Numbered from the stretch's first letter, positions 29,618 through 36,977 are shown. The stretch is DNA of 64,000 nucleotides from Verrucomicrobia bacterium LP2A (GCA_000526255.1 JAFS01000002.1:682001-746000), one strand, 5' to 3'. Notes: generated from the letters alone by a model not told the origin. Made by a program: numbers and translations.

Positions 29618-30550
29618 ATGGCCGAAGCGATCCTGAACCAGCCGCAGTTCCAAGAGGTCGACAAGGCGCGTGAGTATATGGAGGCGCTTCGCTGGCCGAA
29701 CGGCCCGGTCTGCCCCCACTGCGGCAGCGCCGGGCAGCATTACAAGCTGGAAGGCAAGGCCCATCGCCCTGGGCTCTGGAAGTGCAAGGACTGCCGCGAA
29801 CAATTCACGGTCACGGTCGGCACTTTGTTCGCCGACAGCAAGGTTCCCCTGAACAAGTGGCTGCAAGCCTGCTACCTGATGTCGGTCAGCAAGAACGGCG
29901 TCAGCGCCAAGCAGTTGGAGCGCATGCTCGGCGTCACCTACAAGACCGCTTGGTTCATGGGCCACTGCATCCGCGAAGCGATGACCGGTAGCCATGACGC
30001 GCTGGTCGGCGGTGACGGTGGGTCGGTGGAAGTGGATGAAACCTACCGGCGCAACACGGGCAAGCAGGCCAAAGGCGCTCGCGGCTACGCTCACAAGATG
30101 AAAGTCGTATCGGTCGTCGAACGCAACGGCCACAAACGATCCTTCCATGTCGCCAACGTGGCGGCGGCCACGGTAAGGCCGATCCTCAAGGCGCAGATTT
30201 CTGAGAAGGCCCGTTTAATGACCGATGCAACGGCCGTTTATAAGAAGATCGGCCGGAAATGTTCGGAGTACAGTGTGGTCACCCTAGTGCCGGCGAGTGC
30301 GCCCACGGGGACGTGACGACGAAGACTGTGGAGTCGAGCTTTGCGATCCGGAAAGAGGGTCTCTATGGCACATTCTACCACGTCAGCGAGAAGCACCTGC
30401 AACGCTACGCGACGGAGTTCGACTTTGAACCACCGAGCGTCGTTGGGATGCACTGATGTTCAACGCGCCGATGTGATGCTGGAGGGTATCGCCGGCAAGA
30501 GGTTGATGTACAGGCACACATCGTGGCTGGAACACTGCCGAGGCAACTGA
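29618..30550 (+). pseudogene. IS1595-family (ISXO2-like) transposase, frameshifted remnant
   Basis: The first 232 codons read as an ISXO2-like transposase: a zinc-ribbon N-terminus (CPHCG ... CKDC), then VEVDETYRRNTG with the first catalytic Asp and LMTDATAVYKK with the second. The protein stops at 30316 after a frameshift near 30280. The missing part is in another frame (GDVTTKTVESSF, then SEKHLQRYATEFDF), and a second break near 30430 moves the last part (RASLGCTDVQRADVMLEGIAGKRLMYRHT, split here as RASLGCTDVQRADV and GIAGKRLMYRHT) to a third frame. Two breaks make activity unlikely. Its terminal repeats were not identified. Confidence 0.8.
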
Positions 30551-30552
30551 GA

Positions 30553-31302
30553 ATGGCCATTGAAACGAAGCAGATCGACACTGAAATTACTCTTGAGCTA
30601 GACGAAGAGGAAATTTCAGTGTCGGATTTTGCCAAAGCCTTCGAGAACTTCTCCGGTCTTGTGCGGGAGATGTCGAAGCAATTCGCTCCTCATAAGGATG
30701 CTTCCGCCTGGCTGGTAAAGGTCTATCCGGGTAGTGTCGGCATCGGGCTTTCCGGGAAACCTGGCGTATATACGGCCAACGAGATCCACCAGATTCGCAC
30801 TAATTTAGTTAGCGGCTTGCGGCAGTTGGAATCTGGCGTCCGCCCCTCGTTCTTCAGCGACAAGTCCGTGGAATGCAGCAAGGCCCTGGGAACGCTGTTC
30901 AAGAGCAAGAAATCGCCTGGCAACGTGCGCATATGGTCCAGGCAGGACGAGGCCGTGAGCATCGGTAGGACGATTGCATCCAGGGCGGAAAATCTTCTGG
31001 AGATTGCCTACGAGGATGACGGTTCCGTTGACGGGTTTTTGCAGAGGCTCTCCGCTCACGGTCAACTGGAGTTCGTCGTCTACGACGTACTTGATGACCG
31101 TGCCATAAAATGCGAAGTAGAAGAAAGTACGCTGCAAATCGCTTGGGAGTCGTTCCGCAAGCGCGTCGAGGTTCTTGGTAAGGTTCGCTACCGGAAGGAT
31201 GGTATGCCGGTGAGCGTGAGAGCGAAGGAGATTATTCCATTCCCGCCTAAAGAGGAGGTTCCCTCTCCCGCCGAAATGCGGCGCTTGCTAGCCGGAACCT
31301 GA
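30553..31302 (+). CDS. Protein of unknown function, possible partner (antitoxin) of a PIN nuclease
   Basis: 249 residues, acidic N-terminus (TEITLELDEEEISVSDF), apparently a soluble alpha/beta protein with a segment PGSVGIGLSGKPGVYTANEI and a Pro-rich C-terminal tail (IIPFPPKEEVPSPAEMRRLL). No family and no DNA-binding motif recognised. Its TGA overlaps the ATG of the PIN-domain gene, a layout typical of antitoxin-toxin pairs with the antitoxin first, but the protein is much larger than ordinary VapB antitoxins. Base composition is more AT-rich than the neighbouring chromosomal genes, and it lies between two IS1595-type transposase genes, so it is probably acquired. Confidence 0.6.
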   Translation: MAIETKQIDTEITLELDEEEISVSDFAKAFENFSGLVREMSKQFAPHKDASAWLVKVYPGSVGIGLSGKPGVYTANEIHQIRTNLVSGLRQLESGVRPSFFSDKSVECSKALGTLFKSKKSPGNVRIWSRQDEAVSIGRTIASRAENLLEIAYEDDGSVDGFLQRLSAHGQLEFVVYDVLDDRAIKCEVEESTLQIAWESFRKRVEVLGKVRYRKDGMPVSVRAKEIIPFPPKEEVPSPAEMRRLLAGT

Positions 31303-31778
31303 TGACGCTGCAGATCGTCTATTGGGACAGCAACGCATTCCTCGGCCTCCTAAACGGTGAGGAAGATAAAGTCCAATCGTGCGAGGACGTGTGGGCGGCT
31401 GGGGAGCGAGGACTCCTTGCCATCGTGACTTCGACATTGACCGTCGCCGAAGTCATCTACGCCAAGGGAGCGTCAAAACTCGATCCGGCAAAGAGACCGA
31501 TGGTGAACAACTTCTTCCGGGCAGCGCATATCGTCCAGAAACCGCTGACACGCACCATCGCGGAACTGGCGAGAGACGTTGTATGGGATTCCAACGTGCG
31601 CCCGAAGGACGCGGTGCACATCGCCACGGCCGCTTACTTCAAGATCAAGGAATTTCACACGTTCGACAAGCCGCTGCTAGATTCCAAGCTCATTACGGTC
31701 AAGGGTTTTGGGGTGTCAATTCAGATGCCATACGTGCCGCGACAGTTAGAGATTTTCGATGGCAGCGAAGGCGAGTAA
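31302..31778 (+). CDS. PIN-domain nuclease (VapC-like toxin candidate)
   Basis: 158 residues with all the acidic positions of a PIN nuclease: VYWDSNAFLG (Asp9), the Glu of LTVAEVIYAKG, the Asp of RPKDAVHIATA and the Asp of FHTFDKPLLD. PIN proteins of this form cleave RNA (tRNA, rRNA or mRNA) and usually act as toxins. Its start overlaps the stop of the upstream unknown gene (TGATG), so the two are translated together. A third very short reading frame overlaps its end. VapC-like function is inferred from fold and layout. Confidence 0.8.
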   Translation: MTLQIVYWDSNAFLGLLNGEEDKVQSCEDVWAAGERGLLAIVTSTLTVAEVIYAKGASKLDPAKRPMVNNFFRAAHIVQKPLTRTIAELARDVVWDSNVRPKDAVHIATAAYFKIKEFHTFDKPLLDSKLITVKGFGVSIQMPYVPRQLEIFDGSEGE

Positions 31779-31890
31779 GAGGAAGGAGCCCATGAAATCA
31801 CCAGCCCCCGGCTTCAACGACTTGTTGCAGCGGATGCTGTCGACGCCGCCTAAGCCGCATCCAAAGGCATCGAAGAAGAAAACCGGGTAG
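31759..31890 (+). CDS. Possible 43-residue basic protein overlapping the PIN gene end
   Basis: ATG at 31759 overlaps the PIN gene by 20 bases. The product begins MAAKASKRKEPMKSPAPGFN, continues DLLQRMLSTPPKPHPKASK and ends KKTG: a short amphipathic stretch between two Lys/Pro-rich ends. The amino-acid pattern looks like a real small protein and there is a GAGGAAGGAG-like stretch before an internal ATG at 31792. Unrecognised; may be a third member of the cassette. Confidence 0.35.
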   Translation: MAAKASKRKEPMKSPAPGFNDLLQRMLSTPPKPHPKASKKKTG

Positions 31891-31901
31891 ACAGCCGAAT
31901 A

Positions 31902-31910
31902 ATTGGTCGC
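31902..31910. repeat. Left copy of 9-bp direct repeat (target-site duplication)
   Basis: ATTGGTCGC lies immediately outside the left inverted repeat and recurs in the same orientation at 34501-34509, immediately outside the right one. IS1595-family elements usually duplicate 8 bp; the ninth base may be chance. Confidence 0.75.
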
Positions 31911-31937
31911 GGGCCTATCGGCTTGACGCAGACCGCC
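31911..31937 (+). repeat. Left terminal inverted repeat
   Basis: 27 bases starting GGGCC. The blocks GGG, TATCG, TTGAC, CAG and GCC recur in the same order in the reverse complement of 34473-34500. The interval from here to the transposase start is only 20 bases, so the promoter must lie in or before this repeat. Confidence 0.75.
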
Positions 31938-31957
31938 ACAATCCCTAGATTTTGATC

Positions 31958-32920
31958 ATGATCGGCACCGCCCTCACGCTCCGCGCCTTCCACGATCTCT
32001 TCCCGGACGAGAACGCCGCGCGGGCGTGGTTTGAGCGCGCCCGCTGGCCGGACGGCCCGATCTGCCCGGTGTGCGGATGCGTCAACCACGCCTGCTGGCT
32101 GCGGACGATCCGCCGCTGGCAATGCACCGCCTGCCACCGGCAGTTCTCGGTCACCGCTGGCACGCCGATGCACCGCACCCACCTGCCGATGCTCACCTGG
32201 GCGCAGGCCATCTACCAGATCGTCGCGTCGAGCAAGGGCCTCTCCGCCGTGAAGCTCTCGGAGATGCTGGGCGTATCCTACCAGACGGCGTGGCACCTCG
32301 GCCACCGCATCCGCGCCATGATGGCCGAGGATAGCCCATTGCTGTCCAACCTCGTCGAGATCGACAAGACCCATGCCGGAGCGCTGCCGCGCAAGAGCGC
32401 CAAGCCGGAACGCGCGGACGACGACTGCGACCCGCCTCCGCCCAACCCCGAGGGGCGCGGCCCCAAACGTCCGCTGCTGCTGGTCGCCGCAGAGCGTGGC
32501 GGCAAGTTGGCAACCAAGGTCATTCCAACCCACGGCAAGGCCGCCGTCGCCCGGGCTCTGGACGGCGTGCTCTCCGCCGATGCGCTGGCGATGACCGATG
32601 GTCTCCCGGCCGACAGGCACCTGGGCGCGGAACGCACCCACTTGTCCGTCAACCAGAGCCAGCGGGAGTACGCCCGCACCGACTCCGCGACCGGCCACCG
32701 CGTCCACGTCAACCGCGTTGAATCCTTCAACGGGTTCCTGGGACGCGCCGTGGTCGGCCTCTTCCATTTCGTCTCGCCAAAGCATCTCGGACGCTACGCC
32801 GGCGAAGCCGCCTTCCGCTGGAACCGCAAGGCCGACGCCTGCCGGGAGCGCATGGCCCTGCTCGTCCGGGGCGGCGTCGGGCGCACGCTGCCTTACCGCT
32901 TTCTCACGGGAACCGCCTGA
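31958..32920 (+). CDS. IS1595-family transposase
   Basis: 320 residues. An N-terminal zinc ribbon (CPVCGCVNHACWLR ... CTACHRQFSVTAGT) is followed by a helix-turn-helix-like region (KLSEMLGVSYQTAWHLGHRIR) and a DDE-type core. The first catalytic Asp is in LVEIDKTHAGA (most relatives have DET rather than DKT), the second in LAMTDGLPAD, and the C-terminal VNRVESFNGFLGRAVVG and FHFVSPKHLGRYAGE complete the ISXO2-like domain. ATG at 31958 is used. Its TGA overlaps the ATG of the nuclease gene. It differs clearly from the decayed copy at 29618, so the two are not one duplicated element. Confidence 0.88.
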   Translation: MIGTALTLRAFHDLFPDENAARAWFERARWPDGPICPVCGCVNHACWLRTIRRWQCTACHRQFSVTAGTPMHRTHLPMLTWAQAIYQIVASSKGLSAVKLSEMLGVSYQTAWHLGHRIRAMMAEDSPLLSNLVEIDKTHAGALPRKSAKPERADDDCDPPPPNPEGRGPKRPLLLVAAERGGKLATKVIPTHGKAAVARALDGVLSADALAMTDGLPADRHLGAERTHLSVNQSQREYARTDSATGHRVHVNRVESFNGFLGRAVVGLFHFVSPKHLGRYAGEAAFRWNRKADACRERMALLVRGGVGRTLPYRFLTGTA

Positions 32921-34482
32921 TGGCCCGCACGAAGCCCGAGCATCCGCCCGTCCATCGGACCGACCTGCTGCCGTCGAACCTGACGGCCAGCAAAGAGGCG
33001 GCGGTGCGCGCGCTGCTCAGAGCCTACCGCCGGGGCGCGGTGCTGCTGGGCCGGGAAGAGTGGCGGCTCTTCTTCGAGACGGGCCGCTTTGACAAGAACC
33101 ACGACGCGGACAAGGTCACCTTTGCCGCCGTCATCGGCGCGGCCAACCGCGTCCAGATGGCCCGCTGGCAGATCGTCGGGCAGCTCCAGGGCTGGATCCG
33201 TAACCGGGCCAACGAGTTCCGCGATACGGTCAACCACAGCACGCTGGCACCCGCCACCAAGCAGATGCTCCACGCCATCAACGGCCTGGGCGCGTGGTTC
33301 TGGCGCGGCGAGGTGGCGAGGAGAGAGACGGGCGAGGTGATTCCGGTTTCCGTGCGACGGCTGGCGCGCGCCATGATGCGCCACTGCATGGCGCGGCATC
33401 GCCGCCCGGACCTCTCGCGCATCTCCATGCGCCTCGACCACCGCGCGGGGAGCATCGCCCGCCCCATCCAGGCGACGCAGGGCGGCAGGGTCGGCTGGTG
33501 GGTGAGCCTCTCCACGCTCGAGAAGGGGCGCAAGATCGCCATCCCGCTGCTCACCTACGACTACCATGCCAAGCGTCCTGGCCGCGTGACCAACGGCATC
33601 CAGGTGAACGAGCGCGAGGGTCGCCTGAGCTTCGGCGTGGTGACCGACATGGGCGAGGTCTGCGCCAAAAGCCGCGCCGCCTACGACGGCCACGGCGCGC
33701 TGGCGCTTGATTTTGGGCTGTCCACGCTCTTGGCCACATCCGACGGCCGGCTGCTCGGCCAGGGCTGGCTCAAGCGGCTCAAGCGGTACGACGCGCTGCT
33801 TGCCTTGATCGCGGCCAGCCAGCAGCGTGCCGGACGCAGGCCACGCGAGAGCAAGCGGTATCGGGCGCTGGTGGAGGACGTGCGCGGCTTCCTTCGCACC
33901 GAGGTCGGCCGCGTGCTCAACCGCCTTGTCGAGCAGGGCAAGCCCAAGGAGTTGGTGCTGGAGCGGCTCGACTTCCGCCACTCCGACCTCTCAAGGCGGC
34001 TCAACGCGATCCTGCGCAACTGCGGACGCTCGATCGTCCAGGAGAAGTTGCGCGACCTGGAGGAGCGGTTCGGAATCCCCTCCGCCGAGGTCAACGCCGC
34101 ATACACCTCTCAGGCATGTTCCGGTTGCGGCTATGTGGACAAGCGGAACCGCCGCGACCAGAAGACCTTCGTCTGCCTTTGGTGCGGTCACCAAATGCAC
34201 GCCGACCTCAATGCGGCGGCCAACATCGAAGCGCGCCGTGCGCGCCCCAATGGTTGGCTCTTCCAGGGGAAGGCTGCGGTCCTTGCCGAGCTCGTGCGCG
34301 AGTTCGGGGAGCGACCTGTCCGGGCGCTGAGCCTGGGCAGAACCGGGAGCCGGGGTGCCCCCGCCGACCCACGATCAACCAATCCCTACTTCGGTGGAGT
34401 GCCGTTGCCCGTGGTGAGGTCATCCGAACGCCGCGAGGCGTCCATGAAATCGCCCGATCCTCCAGCCCTTGCGGCTGCCTGA
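32920..34482 (+). CDS. tnpB: TnpB-type RNA-guided RuvC nuclease
   Basis: 520 residues. The RuvC triad is intact: Asp264 in ALDFGLSTLLAT, Glu348 in ELVLERLDF and Asp429 in HADLNAAANI. Between the last two is the zinc finger CSGCG ... CLWCG (Cys400, 403, 419, 422). Before the triad lies about 260 residues of helical and beta-rich N-terminal domain. After Asp429 come another 91 residues, long for TnpB, whose DNA also contains RNA-like hairpins and the right inverted repeat. TnpB enzymes cut double-stranded DNA guided by a transposon-encoded RNA. It is translationally coupled to an IS1595 transposase, an uncommon partner. Confidence 0.87.
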   Translation: MARTKPEHPPVHRTDLLPSNLTASKEAAVRALLRAYRRGAVLLGREEWRLFFETGRFDKNHDADKVTFAAVIGAANRVQMARWQIVGQLQGWIRNRANEFRDTVNHSTLAPATKQMLHAINGLGAWFWRGEVARRETGEVIPVSVRRLARAMMRHCMARHRRPDLSRISMRLDHRAGSIARPIQATQGGRVGWWVSLSTLEKGRKIAIPLLTYDYHAKRPGRVTNGIQVNEREGRLSFGVVTDMGEVCAKSRAAYDGHGALALDFGLSTLLATSDGRLLGQGWLKRLKRYDALLALIAASQQRAGRRPRESKRYRALVEDVRGFLRTEVGRVLNRLVEQGKPKELVLERLDFRHSDLSRRLNAILRNCGRSIVQEKLRDLEERFGIPSAEVNAAYTSQACSGCGYVDKRNRRDQKTFVCLWCGHQMHADLNAAANIEARRARPNGWLFQGKAAVLAELVREFGERPVRALSLGRTGSRGAPADPRSTNPYFGGVPLPVVRSSERREASMKSPDPPALAAA

Positions 34483-34500
34483 GTCAACGCGATAGTACCC
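34376..34500 (+). ncRNA. Candidate guide-RNA scaffold (omega/reRNA) in the 3' end of tnpB
   Basis: TnpB guide RNAs are normally made from the 3' end of the gene to the right end of the transposon. Here three compact stem-loops follow each other: 34384-34399 with a CTTCGG (UUCG) tetraloop, 34428-34441 ACGCC-GCGA-GGCGT with a GNRA tetraloop, and 34463-34477 CAGCC/GGCTG. UUCG and GNRA loops are typical of selected RNA structure rather than coding sequence. Limits are estimates; the true 5' end could lie well upstream and the 3' guide would be taken from DNA beyond 34500 if the usual rule holds. Confidence 0.4.
34473..34500 (-). repeat. Right terminal inverted repeat
   Basis: 28 bases; reverse complement starts GGGTACTATCGCG and mirrors the left end. 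The tnpB stop codon (34480-34482) is inside this repeat, so coding sequence and transposon end overlap. Confidence 0.75.
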
Positions 34501-34509
34501 ATTGGTCGC
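34501..34509. repeat. Right copy of 9-bp direct repeat
   Basis: ATTGGTCGC, same orientation as 31902-31910, directly after the right inverted repeat. Interpreted as the second copy of the target-site duplication. Confidence 0.75.
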
Positions 34510-34648
34510 TTGGGTCATACGCGACGCCGCCGAGAAGTACATCGTGGAACAGTGGCCCTTGCTGGAAGGGCGTCGATTCTCGAGAAAGGCATGGCAAGAA
34601 CAAAAAAATCTGCTCCCCTTACCCACTCAATTCAGCGGGGAGCCTTGA
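34510..34648 (+). other. Possible gene remnant right of the island
   Basis: Between the element and the ChaN-like gene, one frame reads RDAAEKYIVEQWPLLEGRR then FSRKAWQEQKNLLPLPTQF and stops at 34646-34648, inside the 3' end of the oppositely oriented ChaN gene. No start codon or ribosome binding site is visible. It may be the 3' end of a gene cut off by the island, or chance. Confidence 0.2.
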
Positions 34649-35618
34649 CCGGAAACGTCCGGGGAGGAAGCCAGAGGTAGTCGGCAAGCGGGCGGTCGAC
34701 GAACCCGAGTGCAGCATGGGAAAGAAGGAGAGCGGGTGCCGGTCTCCGAGCGAGGGGGAGAGCCGAAGCTCTCGCACGCTCCGGAGGGGGCGCGAGCAGA
34801 AGAATCCGCTGTGGAATCGATAGGCGGGAGGCGACATGCTCGGGCAAACCCAAGCCGAAGCGCAGATGGCCCGCCCCGCAAACGACCAGCGCGCGTTCCT
34901 TGCGTCCGCGGGTCTTGCGCAGAGCCTCGGCGATGCGCTCCGCCATCCAGTCGTCACGAACCTCCTGCGCCTTGGCGGCGTGGACTTGCCACGATCGCCC
35001 CATCCCGGGATGAATGGGAAGGAAAAGCTGAAGAAGGCGCTGATAGAGCGGATCGAAACGGACCTGATTCAAGCCCAGGCGCTCTCGTTCGGCGGGAGGC
35101 ACCGACCGCCACCCTTGCCGAGCGATCCGGTGGAAGAGGAGAGCGGGTCCGTCGAGACCGAAGACCCGAACGTGCTTTTCTCGGGCCGAAAGACAGAGGA
35201 CGCGGTAGTCCTGATAGTTGCTCCACCGTCTTGGCCAGTCGATCTTTCGCGCGAACTCCTCGAAGGAAAGCTCCCCAGCCAGAAAGCGGGAGAGGATCGG
35301 TGCATCCTTCGCATCGAGTGCCTCCAGAAAGAGGGAGAGCGGAGCATTTCCGGCGGCAAGCGCGCGGAGCAGTCGCTCTTCGATCCGGTGGTGAGAGGGA
35401 GCGGTGTGCATTTCCCCCAGGTAGATGATTCGCGCATTCTGCAGGTCGGAGAGAAGGTCTGCGTCCGAAACGGGATCACCGGCCAGGAGATCAACCCAGC
35501 CTTGGCCGGATGCTTTTCCGGCAGAGCAGAGAAAGATCAGGGCGAGCGCAGCGAGCGTCTCTCGAAGCGAAACCAACCGGCCGATCCTCCTATCCTCCTG
35601 AGGGCGCGTTCGGGTCAA
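34632..35618 (-). CDS. ChaN-like (haem-binding/TIKI superfamily) protein
   Basis: 328 residues with an N-terminal hydrophobic signal (LAALALIFLCSAG). The core shows the ChaN/DUF399 pattern: ARIIYLGEMHTAPSHHRIEERLL near residue 65, then LFLEALD and, near the end, ALVVCGAGHLRFGLGLPEHV. The Glu, His and Gly-His positions are those used for metal or haem binding in this superfamily. Role in iron uptake is inferred from relatives. Its start overlaps the stop of the upstream unknown gene by four bases, so the two are likely a functional unit. Confidence 0.75.
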   Translation of the reverse strand: MTRTRPQEDRRIGRLVSLRETLAALALIFLCSAGKASGQGWVDLLAGDPVSDADLLSDLQNARIIYLGEMHTAPSHHRIEERLLRALAAGNAPLSLFLEALDAKDAPILSRFLAGELSFEEFARKIDWPRRWSNYQDYRVLCLSAREKHVRVFGLDGPALLFHRIARQGWRSVPPAERERLGLNQVRFDPLYQRLLQLFLPIHPGMGRSWQVHAAKAQEVRDDWMAERIAEALRKTRGRKERALVVCGAGHLRFGLGLPEHVASRLSIPQRILLLAPPPERARASALPLARRPAPALLLSHAALGFVDRPLADYLWLPPRTFPVKAPR

Positions 35619-36787
35619 GCGGTCGCGCGCGACGGCTCCTCTGGCGCAGAAAGCCGGAGCGTCCGAATCGCAGCGATCCGCTCCATGGTCCGAAAAGGAT
35701 CCCCGAGCTGACAGACGAAGCGTTCGACGTCATCGAGGAGGCTATCGGAAAACGAGCGCCACTCCCACTTCAGCAAAAGGACTAGAAGGCGGCGGATTCC
35801 GAAAAGAGCCAGGGAATCTCCCGAGAGTCCGGATTGGGCGGCGGTCAGTCCTTCGGAAAGGGCACCCATGCGAAAGAGAACCAATAGGATCAGGTAGGCG
35901 ACGGCGCCGTAGCCTCGCTGCCCCTGGAGCCGCTCGCAGAGGGCCGTCCGGAGGCGCGTGCGCTCCTCCTCGGAGGGGAGCCGCGAAAAAAGGCGGAGCA
36001 GGGCCTCCACGTTCGGAGAGGAAACCTGCCGTTGGGCGGAGCCTGCGGGCTGGTTTTGCTCCAAGACTAAGCCATCGGTTCCATTCTCCTGGGGGGCCGA
36101 CAGGCTGCCGAGCTGCGCTGGGCCGCGAGAGCGAAGCTCGACGAGCTCGAATTGGAGCACCGAGGTCGCATTTTTCTCGATGGGATCGGAAATTTGAAAG
36201 CCGGGCTCCTGTGGCAGCTCGACGCCGCTCAGAATTGCCGCAAGGGGGCGGAGGACCAGGTGGATCGGCACGTGGAGCTTGCCCTCGCTTCGGAGAGAGA
36301 AAGCGACCCAGAAATCGGTCGTTCCGGCCGGCGGCGCTCCGCGCAAGCCCATTTCCAAGGAGAGATCGAGGGCTCCTTGCGGCGGAACCTCGACCTCCCG
36401 ATTGGCCGGCGCATGGGAGGAGAGAATCGAACGGTAGCAGAGATCGGCGCCGACGCGAGACGAGACGAGGCGAACGTCGAGCAGGCGAAAGGGCTTTCGG
36501 GTGTGGTTGAGAAGGGAGCCTCCCGCGCACAAATAGGATATTTTGCTCTTTCGAGGAAAGAGATCTACCCACCAGCAGCGATCCCTTTTCCATTCCACCT
36601 CTATGCCGGGACGGCCCGTCAGTGGATAGAGCCGGTGGACCCAATCGAGCGCCGAATCCGCGGCTACGCCCAGGGATTCTGGGGAAATCCACTTGTCCAG
36701 CCAGGCGAAGGCTTCGGATTTCGCCTGCTTGTCCTCCGGCGGTGCTGCTTGGGGATCTGCCACGAAGGCTAGTACTAGCCGATTCAT
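35615..36787 (-). CDS. Protein of unknown function upstream of the ChaN-like gene
   Basis: 390 residues, no signal peptide or membrane helix evident. An N-terminal part with several Trp and Arg (DWVHRLYPLTGRPGIEVEWKR, split as DWVHRLYPL and GIEVEWKRDRCWWVD) is followed by a beta-rich middle (SLEMGLRGAPPAGTTDFWVAF) and a helical C-terminal third. I recognise no family. The start at 36787 is chosen from several; the frame is open to 36991. Four-base overlap with the ChaN-like gene indicates co-translation. Confidence 0.55.
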   Translation of the reverse strand: MNRLVLAFVADPQAAPPEDKQAKSEAFAWLDKWISPESLGVAADSALDWVHRLYPLTGRPGIEVEWKRDRCWWVDLFPRKSKISYLCAGGSLLNHTRKPFRLLDVRLVSSRVGADLCYRSILSSHAPANREVEVPPQGALDLSLEMGLRGAPPAGTTDFWVAFSLRSEGKLHVPIHLVLRPLAAILSGVELPQEPGFQISDPIEKNATSVLQFELVELRSRGPAQLGSLSAPQENGTDGLVLEQNQPAGSAQRQVSSPNVEALLRLFSRLPSEEERTRLRTALCERLQGQRGYGAVAYLILLVLFRMGALSEGLTAAQSGLSGDSLALFGIRRLLVLLLKWEWRSFSDSLLDDVERFVCQLGDPFRTMERIAAIRTLRLSAPEEPSRATA

Positions 36788-36977
36788 GACAGACTGTCGA
36801 GCGGCGCATGGCGCCGGAGCGCCGAAGGGGGGCTCGCTTACCGTTGATGCGCGCGCCATCGGTGCCCGGGAGCTTTGCGAGGCTCGCTGCGAGGAGGTAA
36901 AGTCAAGCGCGACGAGGCGGGCAACCCCGGATCCTTTGCTGGAGAACCCTTGCCAGAGATGCCGACCAGATATCGCG

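Larger units (their letters stand above)
31911..34500 (+). mobile_element. IS1595-family element carrying a TnpB-type nuclease
   Basis: A 2590-bp unit bounded by imperfect inverted repeats. The left end starts GGGCCTATCGGCTTGAC; the right end read inward starts GGGTACTATCGCGTTGAC. About 20 of 28 positions agree with one gap. The 9-bp direct repeat ATTGGTCGC flanks it on both sides. Inside are only two genes, in one direction with TGATG coupling: an IS1595-type transposase and a TnpB-type RuvC nuclease. Both reading frames, both ends and the direct repeat are intact, so the element looks recent and possibly active. TnpB is more usually carried by IS200/IS605 and IS607 elements. Confidence 0.82.

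Noticed and set aside
29618-34500. One composite transposon made of two IS1595 copies around the PIN cassette
   Set aside because: The two transposases belong to clearly different subgroups, and the inverted repeats and direct repeat enclose only the second one.
34376-34500. CRISPR array downstream of the Cas12-like/TnpB nuclease
   Set aside because: No direct repeats with spacers here or elsewhere in the window; hairpins are single-copy and the gene sits in a transposon.
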